From Oscillatoria sp. SIO1A7 (GTDB taxonomy: Bacteria > Cyanobacteriota > Cyanobacteriia > Cyanobacteriales > Laspinemataceae): a DNA stretch of 64,000 nucleotides. Every line of letters begins with the position of its first letter. Within the stretch, counting starts at the first letter, position 1. Shown here in pieces: positions 6,456 to 15,600 of this stretch. The position numbers were made by a program, and so were the translations under genes. Under the pieces are notes generated by a model that saw only the letters and a list, made by a program, of their open reading frames with translations, was not told the DNA's origin and searched no databases. The stretch is taken from positions 124,001 to 188,000 of the forward strand of contig JAAHFN010000004.1 in NCBI GenBank assembly GCA_010672965.1. Reading direction: 5' to 3'.

Positions 6456-9400
6456 TTAACTAAACGCCACAAAATCTGCCGAGCTAATCAGACTAGCATC
6501 GACATTTTGCAGAGTCGCCAAAATTTCGTCTTCAAAGCGGATTAAAGTGGAGCCGTTCTCGCCAGCGATCGCCAACTGTCCAAAAGTCAGCCCATCGGCC
6601 AAAGCCAAGAAATCTTGCCCGTCTTCAAAATCAGTCAAGATATCGCTGCCTCCGCCCGCTTTCAAAACAAAGCGATCGCTACCATTGCCGCCGGTCAGGA
6701 TATCGTTACCCAAATCGCCGCTCAGAGTATCGCTGCCATCGCCCCCGTTCAGAGTATCGTTTTCCTTGCCTCCGTAGAGCAGGTCATTGCCATTGCCCCC
6801 AAACAGAATATCTTCTCCTTGGTTGCCATTTAGGAAATCATCGCCATTATTGCCAAGCAAGCGATCGCTGCCCCGGTTGCCAAAGATAACATCAGCCCCA
6901 TTGTTGCCGGAAATAGTATCGTTATCTTTGCCGCCATAAAGAGTATCGTTACCTTCGCCGCCATCTAGGGAATCGTCCCCGCGATTGCCGTTCATCCAGT
7001 CATTGCCGCCGTTGCCAGACAAAATATCGTTGCCGGAACGACCCAAATAGGAATTATCGCTACTGTCTCCTATATAAGTATCGTCGCTGTCTGTTCCTTC
7101 CGTCGCATCATTGCGAACTAGCTCGATATTGGCGAGCAGGGTCGGCAAGCTCGGGCGCGGTGGCGTATCGATAGAGACCGGAGACGCAAAAGTTAGCCCT
7201 GGGGTATTAACCTTCGCTTGCAAAGCCGCGCCGGTATTCTGGGCAACTACTAGGGCTATATCCTTCGTCCCTTCGGCTGCAGCTTGTAACTCTTCGGTAA
7301 CATCGCCCAGGGTTACTTTTTGGATATTGGCGGTCTCCGCTGTCAGAGTTGCACCGCTTGCGCCGCTGGCAACTAAAGTATCGATTTGTTGGTTAGACGC
7401 TGCCATTACCTGCGCCGCCCCAGAGGCGATCGCCTGCACCTGCGTCAAGTCGATATTGGGGTCGTTCTGCTGAGTTGCCCCGGCCGCGCTGTTAATAATA
7501 GTTTCCAGAGTCGCCGAGTTGCTGACATCCAGAGTTCCCCCCGCCTGAATTTGACTGGTTATCGCTCCGACGACATTGCTGACAATTGCATTAAAATCGG
7601 CAGTAGAAGCGCCATCAAGTAAATTGGCAGTTTGCGTAATAGCATTCTGCACTTTGACCATTGCTGCCAAGGTTTCCGTGCCGCCCGGTTCGTTATTCTC
7701 AGTAGCGGCGATCGGGTCGAGGCTATTAATATCGACCTCAGGCGGCAGCGAAAGAGCAGCTACTACTCGTTCATTGGCCTCGTTGACATTTAATCCCTTA
7801 TTTATCAAATCTGCAACCAAAGTGGTTAGCAGAGTCACCACCGTAGATTCTGGAGCTGCAACTACCGGAGTTTCCAGAGGCAAGCCGGTAGCAGTATCGA
7901 TACCGCCCACCGCCACAATCTGCCCTTCTTCCGGATCGAGAATGCCATTGTTATTAGTGTCATAATCTTCTATAGAGATATTCAGGTCAAACTCGCCGGT
8001 TTGGTCGGAAGTCGTAGAAGGCTCGCTGGCATCTTGGATGCCATTTTTGTTCGCATCCCAAAACACCGTAGCCCCAGCAATGTAGTTGTCAATGATGAAG
8101 CCGCCCAGGGTAGAACTCACTATTGGAAAAAGCTCGCTAACGCTGGCACCGGAGCGATCGGTTCCCGTGACTTGCACCCCGTAGAAAAAGCGATCGGGTC
8201 GGGTCGCTTCATCTATCTTAAGAGTGCGAGTTGCCGAATCGAAGTCCAGCCAGGAAGGGATTGGCACTTCTGGGAAAACAATTCCTTCTTTTGGCTTGCG
8301 ATACCAGCCGCCATTCGTCCCTTGCGCCCAGTCGTACCAGGAGTAAGACCAGGTATCTGCTACGGCAAGAGAATAGGTAATGCTGTCGCCGGGGTCTGGG
8401 TCAACGTAGCTATCGGCGGCAAAGCTAAACTGGCCGCTGCGATGGGAGCCAGATCCCTGAGAAAAGACCGAATTTGCTACTATTGGCGGGTTGTTGGAAC
8501 CCACCGTGCCGCCAATGGCAAAATTAAACGAATTTTCATCGGCGTCGTTATTGTCAAACGAGATATCCCCGTTAAAACTGCCTTCTGCGCTGGCATCCAA
8601 CTGGACTTCTAGGTTGGCGGAACTGTTCGGTGTACCAACTAAGGTGCTGCCAAAATCTAGAACTGTAGTGCTGCCGTCGGCGATATTCGTCGCACCATCG
8701 CTAACTGCTATTTCTGGTTCTGGTGCTGCCGTTATCTCTCCGGTTAGGGAGAAATTGTAGGGATTTTCGTCCGTGTCGTTATTGACAAAAGACAGATTGC
8801 CATTAAAGGTGCCGGGGTTGCTGGCATCCAGTTGGATTTGAAAAGTAGTAGAACCTCCGGCGGCTATATTAGCTGTCGGAAACGAACCCACCAAGCTATA
8901 GCCGGTGCCAGTTAAAGTCTCGGCTCCCAGGGTCAGGTCGGCATTGCCGCTATTAGCAATAGTAAAAGTTTTGACTGGGTTGCTGCCCTGTACCGTGCTG
9001 CCGAAATCAAAACTGCCTGCATCGGCAATACTGGTGCCGCTTTCTTCAACGTCTATTTCTGAGAAATCATCATCGGTTATGGTTACCACAGCGCTATTAG
9101 CCGTAGTGCTAGCGAAATAGCCGCTGCCCGCGACCAGGTTGATGTTGACCGTTTCTCCGCCAGTTTCTATCTCGCTATCGTCTATGGGTACTACGTTTAA
9201 GGTAGCGCTAGTGACTCCGGCGGCAATGGTAAAAGTCGTGGCAGTAACGCCGGTAATATTAGTTCCCGCAGTCAAGCTGTAGTCGGCGGGGTCGGTCGCG
9301 CTGCCGGTGACATTAAAGTTAACCGTCAGGCCGCCAGTGGGAGCCGGTTCGTCCAGGGTAATGGCAAAATTGCCGTTAGTCGGCCCTGCTTCTGTAGGGG

Positions 9401-11237
9401 TAGTGCCCGGGGCGATCGAAACGATAACTGTATTTAATAGCACCGAGACATTGTCGTCGGAATAGTTCGCCACGGCCAAGTCGGGGATATTATCCCCGTT
9501 GAAGTCCCCCACCCCTACGGAAAACGGCCGATTGCCCGCCCCAAAGGTAGTCTGTGTGCCGAAGCTGCCGCTGCCGTCTCCCAGCAGCACCGAGACATTG
9601 GCGTCGTTCTCGTTCGCCACGGCCAAGTCGGGGATATTATCCCCGTTGAAGTCCCCCACCCCTACGGAAGAAGGCCGATTGCCCGCCCCAAAGGTGGTCT
9701 GTGTGCCGAAGCTGCCGCTGCCGTCTGCCAGTAGCACCGAGACATTGTTGCCCAAAACGTTCGCCACGGCCAAGTCGGGGATATTATCCCCGTTGAAGTC
9801 CCCCACCCCTACGGAAAACGGCCCATTACCCGCTCCAAAGGTAATCTGTGTGCCGAAGCTGCCGCTGCCGTCTGCCAGTAGCACCGAGACATTGTTGCCC
9901 AAAACGTTCGCCACGGCCAAGTCGGGGATATTATCCCCGTTGAAGTCCCCCACCCCTACGGAAAACGGCCGATTGCCCGCCCCAAAGGTAGTCTGTGTGC
10001 CGAAGCTGCCGCTGCCGTCTGCCAGTAGCACCGAGACATTGTCGTCGGAATAGTTCGCCACGGCCAAGTCGGGGATATTATCCCCGTTGAAGTCCCCCAC
10101 CCCTACGGAAAACGACCCATTGCCCGCCCCAAAGGTAGTCTGTGTGCCGAAGCTGCCGCTGCCGTCTCCGAGTAGCACCGAAACATTGGCGTTCCGGTTC
10201 GCCACGGCCAAGTCGGGGATATTATCCCCGTTGAAGTCCCCCACCCCTACGGAGTAAGGCAGATCGCCCGCCCCAAAGGTAGTCTGTGTGCCGAAGCTGC
10301 CGCTGCCGTCTCCCAGTAGCACCGAGACATTTTCGTCGTTCTCGTTCGCCACGGCCAAGTCGGGGATATTATCCCCGTTGAAGTCCCCCACCCCTACGGA
10401 TCTTGGCCCATTACCCGCCCCAAAGGTAGTCTGTGTGCCGAAGCTAGGAGACAGGACGGCGGGATAGGCGGCCATTGCTGAGGCAGTCAATGCCGTTTCT
10501 ACTGCCACTTTTGCGAAAATGGCATCTAGTTCCCAGTTTCCGCCTAGTTGCGGGTTTCCTACCGAAGAGCTAGATGCGGCGATATTGGCTCCGGTGAGTT
10601 GGTGCAGTTTCTCTAGGAAAGTTCGGCCTATTTCGCCGGCGGCGACTTGGCAGGCGTAGAGGATTAGGTTTGGGAAGGGGGGAGTGTGGGAGGTGTGGGA
10701 GGTGTGGGAGGTGTGGGGGCTTCGACTCCGCTCAGCCCGAACGGGAGTGTCGGAATCTGACTGGGGGCTTCGACTCCGCTCAGCCCGAACGGGAGTGTCG
10801 GAATCTGACTGGGGGCTTCGACTCCGCTCAGCCCGAACGGGAGTGTCGGAATCTGACTGGGGGCTTCGACTCCGCTCAGCCCGAACGGGAGTGTCGGAAG
10901 TGAAAATTCTCCCCACACTTCCCACACTTCCCACACTTCCCCCTCTCCCCACATTTTGAAAGAGCGGGGCGTAGCGATCGAGGTCGCGGGCATTAATTGA
11001 GGTTTCCCCCAGGTGTAGCGCTCCCGGGGAACCGTGACATATTATATGGACTGCTTCGACGAGCGATCGCTCTGCTAGGGCCGCCGTTATTTGTTCTATA
11101 GCATCCCGAACTGGGTCTAGGATAATTACTTCTATGCCTTTTTTCACCCCAGTTGCCAGGATTTCTATGGCTTCTAGGCTCGGGTCGATGAAGGCTATTT
11201 CTTTAGTAGTTCGGTCTCTGTCTTCGATACATCCCAT
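6456..11237 (-). CDS. Giant secreted DUF4347-VCBS/FG-GAP-Calx-beta-RTX protein
   Basis: A 1593-residue modular protein. Approximate order: DUF4347 (10-265, with HICHGSPG near 66 and LILYACQVA near 195); seven ~47-aa FG-GAP/VCBS repeats (265-603) with the calcium-loop core DFNGDNIPDLAVAN; a Calx-beta domain (604-730); two HYDIN/choice-of-anchor-like modules (735-910), the second shortened; an Ig-like domain (915-1045); an SdrB/EF-hand-like segment with FWDANKNGIQDASEPS and DTNNNGILDPEEG (1050-1110); an Ala/Thr-rich helical linker; and hemolysin-type RTX nonapeptides (about 1390-1535, GNDxLxGGxG). The C-terminal RTX block and absence of an N-terminal signal fit type I secretion; no type I ABC gene is nearby. 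Repeat DNA encoding 16-aa units interrupts DUF4347. It is probably a cell-surface or matrix adhesin. Confidence 0.88.
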   Translation of the reverse strand: MGCIEDRDRTTKEIAFIDPSLEAIEILATGVKKGIEVIILDPVRDAIEQITAALAERSLVEAVHIICHGSPGALHLGETSINARDLDRYAPLFQNVGRGGSVGSVGSVGRIFTSDTPVRAERSRSPQSDSDTPVRAERSRSPQSDSDTPVRAERSRSPQSDSDTPVRAERSRSPHTSHTSHTSHTPPFPNLILYACQVAAGEIGRTFLEKLHQLTGANIAASSSSVGNPQLGGNWELDAIFAKVAVETALTASAMAAYPAVLSPSFGTQTTFGAGNGPRSVGVGDFNGDNIPDLAVANENDENVSVLLGDGSGSFGTQTTFGAGDLPYSVGVGDFNGDNIPDLAVANRNANVSVLLGDGSGSFGTQTTFGAGNGSFSVGVGDFNGDNIPDLAVANYSDDNVSVLLADGSGSFGTQTTFGAGNRPFSVGVGDFNGDNIPDLAVANVLGNNVSVLLADGSGSFGTQITFGAGNGPFSVGVGDFNGDNIPDLAVANVLGNNVSVLLADGSGSFGTQTTFGAGNRPSSVGVGDFNGDNIPDLAVANENDANVSVLLGDGSGSFGTQTTFGAGNRPFSVGVGDFNGDNIPDLAVANYSDDNVSVLLNTVIVSIAPGTTPTEAGPTNGNFAITLDEPAPTGGLTVNFNVTGSATDPADYSLTAGTNITGVTATTFTIAAGVTSATLNVVPIDDSEIETGGETVNINLVAGSGYFASTTANSAVVTITDDDFSEIDVEESGTSIADAGSFDFGSTVQGSNPVKTFTIANSGNADLTLGAETLTGTGYSLVGSFPTANIAAGGSTTFQIQLDASNPGTFNGNLSFVNNDTDENPYNFSLTGEITAAPEPEIAVSDGATNIADGSTTVLDFGSTLVGTPNSSANLEVQLDASAEGSFNGDISFDNNDADENSFNFAIGGTVGSNNPPIVANSVFSQGSGSHRSGQFSFAADSYVDPDPGDSITYSLAVADTWSYSWYDWAQGTNGGWYRKPKEGIVFPEVPIPSWLDFDSATRTLKIDEATRPDRFFYGVQVTGTDRSGASVSELFPIVSSTLGGFIIDNYIAGATVFWDANKNGIQDASEPSTTSDQTGEFDLNISIEDYDTNNNGILDPEEGQIVAVGGIDTATGLPLETPVVAAPESTVVTLLTTLVADLINKGLNVNEANERVVAALSLPPEVDINSLDPIAATENNEPGGTETLAAMVKVQNAITQTANLLDGASTADFNAIVSNVVGAITSQIQAGGTLDVSNSATLETIINSAAGATQQNDPNIDLTQVQAIASGAAQVMAASNQQIDTLVASGASGATLTAETANIQKVTLGDVTEELQAAAEGTKDIALVVAQNTGAALQAKVNTPGLTFASPVSIDTPPRPSLPTLLANIELVRNDATEGTDSDDTYIGDSSDNSYLGRSGNDILSGNGGNDWMNGNRGDDSLDGGEGNDTLYGGKDNDTISGNNGADVIFGNRGSDRLLGNNGDDFLNGNQGEDILFGGNGNDLLYGGKENDTLNGGDGSDTLSGDLGNDILTGGNGSDRFVLKAGGGSDILTDFEDGQDFLALADGLTFGQLAIAGENGSTLIRFEDEILATLQNVDASLISSADFVAFS
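10680..10960. repeat. 48-bp x4 tandem repeat with GTGTGGGAG flanks, carried in frame in the DUF4347 domain
   Basis: Four copies of a 48-bp unit (TTCGACTCCGCTCAGCCCGA... period 10721, 10769, 10817, 10865) are flanked by inverted simple repeats (GGTGTGGGA on the left, TCCCACACT on the right). Because 48 is divisible by three, the block adds SDTPVRAERSRSPQSD-type 16-mers to the protein without a stop. The unit resembles the dispersed TTCGACTCCG/CGGAGTCGAAG repeats seen near 17325-17345 and 22540-22555. Confidence 0.9.
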
Positions 11238-11269
11238 TTTTCAGCTCCCTTATTAATGCGGCCCCTTAT

Positions 11270-11425
11270 TAGGCTGTCTTGGCGATAGCAACGCTTTCAC
11301 GCTCTGGTGCTACGGGGGATGCCCCTACAAAAGGCTCTCTGGATATTTTGCGTAAGTCCTATTTATATTAGTTTAAAGCTCAAAGCTTAAAACTTAAAAC
11401 TTAAAACTTAAAACTTTTCCCAATG
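11270..11425. repeat. Family-1-type fragment and ACTTAAA heptamers
   Basis: Between the divergent RTX and panE-like genes lie a GGGGATGCCCCTAC core with a TGCGTAAGTCCT end, and five AACTTAA-type heptamers. The region must hold both promoters; none is obvious apart from TAGTTTAAT near 11461. Confidence 0.6.
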
Positions 11426-11477
11426 CCCGATCGCTGTAGGGTAGAGCTAATGAAGAATAGCTAGTTTAATTTTCAAT

Positions 11478-12455
11478 ATGGGGACATCGCCCGAGGGAGC
11501 GGCCAATCGAACTTACGCCATTATTGGAACCGGCGCTGTGGGCGGGTTCTATGGGGCTCGCCTGCAAAAAGCCGGTTATACGGTCCATTTTCTGCTGAAT
11601 AGCGATTGCGAATACGTCCGCGATCGCGGTCTGGTAGTGGAATCTCCATACGGAGACTTTACTCTACCCCAGGTCAATGCTTACTGCGACGTTCGGGATA
11701 TGCCGAGGTGCGACGTAGTAGTGGTGGCGCTAAAAGCAACTCGCAATGAGTTGCTGCCGGAATTGCTGCCGCCGGTAGTAAAAGAGACCGGCGCAGTGCT
11801 GCTCTTGCAGAATGGCTGGGATGCGGAACCAGAAGCGGCCAAAATTCTCAGTTCTGAAGTTGAGAAAGGACTAGCGCTGATGGGGGGACTGGCTTTTCTT
11901 TGTTCTAATAAAACTGCCCCAGGCCACATCCGCCATGTTGACTACAGCGAGATTACTATTGCCGAATATGCCTCGGACTATCGCCCCTGCGGCATCACCG
12001 AGAAAATGCTAGAGATAAAAAGCGATTTTGAAAGCGCCGGAATTCCTATGGAGTTAAGGGAAGATTTGCTCGAAGCCAGATGGCAAAAGTTGGTTTGGAA
12101 TATTCCCTACAATGGCCTTTCTGTAGTTCTCGATGCCAGAACCGACGAGCTGATGGCAGACCCGGATACCCGCTATTTGCTGGAAGAGCTGATGCGCGAA
12201 GTTGTGGCCGGTGCCGCTGCCCTTGGCCGAGTTATTCCAGAAAGCTTTATGCGCAAGATGCTCGATCGCACGGAGACAATGAAGCCCTATCTAACCAGTA
12301 TGAAACTGGATTTCGATAATAAGCGGCCTTTAGAAGTAGAGGCAATTTTTGGCAATCCGCTGCGTGCGGCCACAAGCGCCGGGGCGAAGTTACCCCAGAT
12401 TGAGATGCTCTACCGCCAGTTAAAGTTTCTCGATAGTGGCTGTAATTCTGGTTGA
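11478..12455 (+). CDS. panE: 2-dehydropantoate 2-reductase-like (ketopantoate reductase family)
   Basis: A 325-residue protein with an N-terminal Rossmann motif YAIIGTGAVGGFYGARL (GxGxxG, about residues 14-28), the conserved VALKATRN segment (the PanE K-A/T region), LLLQNGWDAE (the QNG motif) and a C-terminal helical domain with WQKLVWNIPYNGLS, where the family's catalytic lysine and Asn lie. It should reduce ketopantoate to pantoate with NADPH in pantothenate/CoA synthesis. Cyanobacteria have several paralogues and this one may act on another 2-keto acid. Length is typical (about 300-320 aa). It is transcribed alone; the next gene has its own ribosome binding site 90 bp on. Confidence 0.85.
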   Translation: MGTSPEGAANRTYAIIGTGAVGGFYGARLQKAGYTVHFLLNSDCEYVRDRGLVVESPYGDFTLPQVNAYCDVRDMPRCDVVVVALKATRNELLPELLPPVVKETGAVLLLQNGWDAEPEAAKILSSEVEKGLALMGGLAFLCSNKTAPGHIRHVDYSEITIAEYASDYRPCGITEKMLEIKSDFESAGIPMELREDLLEARWQKLVWNIPYNGLSVVLDARTDELMADPDTRYLLEELMREVVAGAAALGRVIPESFMRKMLDRTETMKPYLTSMKLDFDNKRPLEVEAIFGNPLRAATSAGAKLPQIEMLYRQLKFLDSGCNSG

Positions 12456-12545
12456 AAGATCAAAGCGATCGCCTGAAATTGTAAAATCTGAATAAGCTTG
12501 GGTGTCTTGGCAATTCCCCAAGCCATTCAGAGTGCAGGAGGCATT

Positions 12546-13904
12546 ATGGTTACAAGGTCCGATCGCTCTACTTCCAAAAAGTCTCGGGGTGCGTTATGGG
12601 GATGGGCAGCAATTTTGTTTTTGGTTTTAGGTGCTGGCTCTCTGGCTACCTCGGCTATGTCGCAGGCTTTCGAGAAATCCCAGGCAGCACTGGCCGAGGC
12701 AGAACGAGTCAAGAATGTCCCAACTGTAAGTTCGCTCGTAGCTGTCGGCCAAGATTTGCGAGAAACAATGGCCGTCCTGGAAAAAATTCCTAATGTACCG
12801 GGGGCGAACTACGAGCTAGCTCAATCGGATTTGCAAAAACTGCGAGCCAGCCTGGAAGAAGTAGAGTACAATCGGCAGGCGATGGAAAGCCTGAAGGCGG
12901 CAGAGGATCTGGCGATGGAAGCGGCGGTGCTGGTTCAAAATCCCCCTCATCCAGTACAGGTATGGCGGGAGGCAGAGGAAAAATGGCAAGAAGCTATAGC
13001 CAATCTAGAGGCAATTCCAGCAGACTGCTATGTAGCCCAAAAATCCCAGGAAAAGCTTTCTGCTTATCGTTCCAATCGCGCCGCGATCGGCAAAAGAGTC
13101 GCGATCGCGCAGAAAGCCGTAAAGTTCAGCAACCAAGGGTCTGCCAAGATTAGCGAAGGAAATTATAAGGTAGCGATTCAATATTTTGACCAAGCAGTTG
13201 GCCTGAATCCCAACCTAGCCGAAGCCTATTTAGGACGAGGAATAGCTCTGTCTGAATTGGGCAATGACCGGAAAGCCATTGAAGATTACGATCGCGCCGT
13301 AAAGTTTAATCCCAATTTGCCTCAAACCTACTACTACCGAGGATGGTCTCGCTACCAGTTGGGCAATGAAGCTCAGGCGCTGGCAGACTATGATGAGGCG
13401 ATTCGCCTAGAGCCCGACTATGCAGAAGCATACTTGGAGCGAGGTGGCCTGCGCTATCAGGGGGAACTGGAGCAAGAAGCGATTGAAGACTGGGAGAAAG
13501 CAGCAGAGCTTTTTAGCGATCGCGGCGATCTTGAAAATTACCAAATCGCGCAAAATGCGATCGCTATATTGCAAAACAATCTCGAACTTACTGCCGATGA
13601 GTTCGATGAGTTCGATGATGCCAATGATGCTAACGATGCCGAGCTAGCGGAATGCGAGAAATTGGCGGAGAGCGACTCTTGGCCAGAAACCTGCCCTCCC
13701 CGCGATAAAATCTACGTCCGTCGCCGGAGGCGTCGGATCCGAATTCTGGACTTGCCAATTAACTCTGGTTCTGGCTCTACTGGCGATACAGGCAAAAATA
13801 CAGGCAGCGATACAGACAAAAATACAGGCAGCGATCGCTCCTTTGGTTCCTCTGGTTCTCGCACCCGTGGCGGCAGCTTTCGCCGGCGACGCAAAAGGAG
13901 GTAA
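12546..13904 (+). CDS. Membrane-anchored TPR protein
   Basis: The longer frame starts at 12498, but AGGAGG sits five bases before the ATG at 12546, so this is the chosen start (452 aa). A basic N-terminus (VTRSDRSTSKKSRG) precedes one hydrophobic segment, WGWAAILFLVLGAGSLATSA, a signal anchor. A helical region of about 150 residues follows, then three canonical TPRs (KVAIQYFDQAVGLNPNLAEA, KAIEDYDRAVKFNPNLPQT, QALADYDEAIRLEPDYAEA). The C-terminal ~110 residues are low complexity: an acidic FDEFDDANDANDAE run, an RRRRRRIR run, and a Gly/Ser/Thr tail ending in a basic stretch. It is probably a periplasmic or thylakoid-lumen scaffold. No enzyme motif is seen. Confidence 0.8.
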   Translation: MVTRSDRSTSKKSRGALWGWAAILFLVLGAGSLATSAMSQAFEKSQAALAEAERVKNVPTVSSLVAVGQDLRETMAVLEKIPNVPGANYELAQSDLQKLRASLEEVEYNRQAMESLKAAEDLAMEAAVLVQNPPHPVQVWREAEEKWQEAIANLEAIPADCYVAQKSQEKLSAYRSNRAAIGKRVAIAQKAVKFSNQGSAKISEGNYKVAIQYFDQAVGLNPNLAEAYLGRGIALSELGNDRKAIEDYDRAVKFNPNLPQTYYYRGWSRYQLGNEAQALADYDEAIRLEPDYAEAYLERGGLRYQGELEQEAIEDWEKAAELFSDRGDLENYQIAQNAIAILQNNLELTADEFDEFDDANDANDAELAECEKLAESDSWPETCPPRDKIYVRRRRRRIRILDLPINSGSGSTGDTGKNTGSDTDKNTGSDRSFGSSGSRTRGGSFRRRRKRR

Positions 13905-13917
13905 TATAGCAGTAAGC

Positions 13918-14057
13918 TACAGCGTTTCTCAAATAAGTGTAACGAATGAAAACGTAGGGGCGACAGCATCCCTTGGACTATCTCGGCTGTATAAAAGTAA
14001 TTTCTGTATTGGGATGCTTCGCCCAGGCGACCTCACATCAATTTGAGAACCGCTATA
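13918..14057. mobile_element. Family-3 miniature element
   Basis: Left end TACAGCGTTTCTCAAATAAGTG, right end CATCAATTTGAGAACCGCTATA; the inner core pair is GTAGGGGCGACAGCATCCC and GGGATGCTTCGCCC. It begins 14 bp after the stop codon of the TPR gene. It is followed by GTCAGCA heptamers to about 14082. Confidence 0.85.
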
Positions 14058-14100
14058 TTAGCAGTCAGCAGTCAGCAGTCAGCCCAAGTCCTGCCATCTT

Positions 14101-14231
14101 ATATCAAATCCGCGTAGCTGTTTCATAAATACCGTACCGTAGGGGCAGAGGGGAGCGTGGCTGCCCCGATTGGTCTGGGGCGCTCCCGGGGGCACCGCCC
14201 CTACGGTACGGTATTTAACCGGATTTGATAT
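14101..14231. mobile_element. Family-2 miniature element
   Basis: The outer ends ATATCAAATCCG and TTAACCGGATTTGATAT form the terminal inverted repeat. The core is a long palindrome built from CCGTACCGTAGGGGCAG and GCCCCTACGGTACGG. It has no coding capacity. From here to the next gene a further hairpin (CCTAACCTTAATCGG / CCGATTAAGGTTAGG, 14260-14305) is present. Confidence 0.85.
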
Positions 14232-14390
14232 TACGCATTCATACGCGATTTGTAACTGTCCTAACCTTAATCGGTAGTGCTGCCGATTAAGGTTAGGGCA
14301 ATCTCATTGTTTGCCTGTAGGGGCGATTTCGCGCGATCGCCCCGGAGAGCGATATAATAGTCAAAGTCCAACCAAGCCAGCTTCTGAAAA

Positions 14391-14870
14391 ATGGAGCAAA
14401 ATAAAAAGCACAAAAAGGAACCTTTAGAATATTATATCTATTCTTCAACGGGAATTATAGAATACGACCCCAAAAGGGAAAAAGCTGTCGAGCCCTTTTG
14501 GGGAATTGTCCAGTGCGACCCGGAAATAATCAAATATTATCGATGGTTTCTGCTGCGGCGAGGAATTGAAATTCAGAAAGGATCTTTATGGGGAGCCCAT
14601 ATTACCTGGAATCGAGGGGAAGAACCGCCTAATAAATCTTTTTGGGGCAAATACGAGGGGGTAGAAGTAGAATTTAGATATACCAATCAACTAAGATGGG
14701 ATAATGGGAAGCATGTTTGGCTCGATGCCTACTGCCCGCCCCTAAATCGAGTTAGAGAAGAGCTGGGTTTGGAGCCCCTGCCCCAAATGTCCTTTCACTT
14801 GACCATTGGCAGATTGGTCATACCCAAACAAAATTTCAAAATCACGATCGATTATCCTTATAAAGATTAG
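14391..14870 (+). CDS. 2H-phosphoesterase-like protein
   Basis: A 159-residue cytoplasmic protein with two H-x-T motifs, GAHITWNRGE near residue 69 and SFHLTIGRL near residue 137, about 68 residues apart and each in a strand-like context. Paired HxT motifs are the hallmark of the 2H phosphoesterase superfamily, which acts on 2',3'-cyclic or 2'-5'-linked nucleotides and on RNA ends. Length fits small 2H proteins. The assignment rests on these motifs; some phage-type relatives in RNA repair or anti-CBASS roles look similar. The start follows no strong SD. Neighbours are repeats, so context gives no clue to substrate. Confidence 0.6.
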   Translation: MEQNKKHKKEPLEYYIYSSTGIIEYDPKREKAVEPFWGIVQCDPEIIKYYRWFLLRRGIEIQKGSLWGAHITWNRGEEPPNKSFWGKYEGVEVEFRYTNQLRWDNGKHVWLDAYCPPLNRVREELGLEPLPQMSFHLTIGRLVIPKQNFKITIDYPYKD

Positions 14871-14971
14871 AGAAAAAATTAGAAGAGCCGTTTTTTTCAA
14901 CAATACAGTTGCCAATTGAAAAACTCCTTGGTTTGTAGGTTTGGTTGAACTGTTGGCGTTGGCGGAAAGGA

Positions 14972-15295
14972 TGTAGGGGCGACAGCATCCCAGAGATAGC
15001 CCTTGCTATAAGGTAAAGTTATAGCGTTTCTCAAATAAGTGTAATAAAGGATCGGGCCCTAGAAACGTAGGGGCGACAGCATCCCTTCGACAATCTCGGG
15101 GCTCCTAACGGCAACTCTAATATTGGGATGCTTCGCCGGTGATTATTCACATCAATTTGAGAACCGCTATATCTCTGGGATGCTTCGCCCCAGACGGCCA
15201 TGCAACCCAGGGCGAAGCATTCCAATACAATAGATTTTTGCGAAAAAAGCAAAGATTGTCTCGGGAATGCTGTCGCCCCTACGCCCGTAAAATTA
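14972..15295. repeat. Nested family-3-core repeats (outer)
   Basis: A GTAGGGGCGACAGCATCCC core starting at 14972 is interrupted by a complete family-3 element and resumes after it with GGGATGCTTCGCCCC. A second core in inverted order (GGGCGAAGCATTCC ... GGAATGCTGTCGCCCCTACG) follows to about 15282. The order shows that the inner element arrived later. Confidence 0.75.
15020..15171. mobile_element. Family-3 miniature element (inner, inserted in another repeat)
   Basis: Complete copy with ends TATAGCGTTTCTCAAATAAGTG and CATCAATTTGAGAACCGCTATA, 152 bp. It is nearly identical in layout to the copy inside the parD-like gene at 31447-31598, including the CGATCGGGCCCTAGAAACGT stretch. Confidence 0.85.
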
Positions 15296-15308
15296 ACGCC
15301 CGGGAAAA

Positions 15309-15449
15309 TATAGCGTTTCTCGCGCTTGATGTGAGGCTTTCTGGGGCGAAGCATCCCAGTACCGAGGTGTTGTTCTACGGCCAAGATAGTCTCGGGGATG
15401 CTATCGCTCCTACGTTTTCGTTCATTACACTTATTTGAGAAACGCTATA
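15309..15449. mobile_element. Family-3 miniature element, opposite orientation
   Basis: The ends are TATAGCGTTTCTCGCGCTTGATG and CACTTATTTGAGAAACGCTATA. Here the ATGCTTCGCCCC half comes first, so it is inverted relative to the copy at 15020-15171. Length is 141 bp. Confidence 0.85.
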
Positions 15450-15600
15450 AACTATTCGCGTATCTAGTCTCGCGCTTGATGTGAGGTTTCTGGGGCGAAG
15501 CATCCCAATACGGCGGTTGCCGTTCGGAGCTAAGAGATGGTCGATCGCGATGCTGTCGCCCCTACGTTTTGTAAATTACACTTATTTGAGAAACGCTATA
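15450..15600. mobile_element. Family-3 miniature element abutting the CrtI-like gene
   Basis: Degenerate left end (TATTCGCGTATCTAGTCTCGCGCTTGATG) and perfect right end (CACTTATTTGAGAAACGCTATA). The right end stops 10 bp before the start codon of the oxidoreductase gene, so the 5' leader and probably the promoter lie in element DNA. Confidence 0.8.

Noticed and set aside
10664-10993. Small open frames over the 48-bp repeats on both strands
   Set aside because: The repeat length is a multiple of three, so all frames stay open; only the frame continuous with DUF4347 is supported.
12498-12545. Upstream start of the TPR membrane protein
   Set aside because: AGGAGG five bases before 12546 and the normal signal-anchor spacing favour the later ATG.
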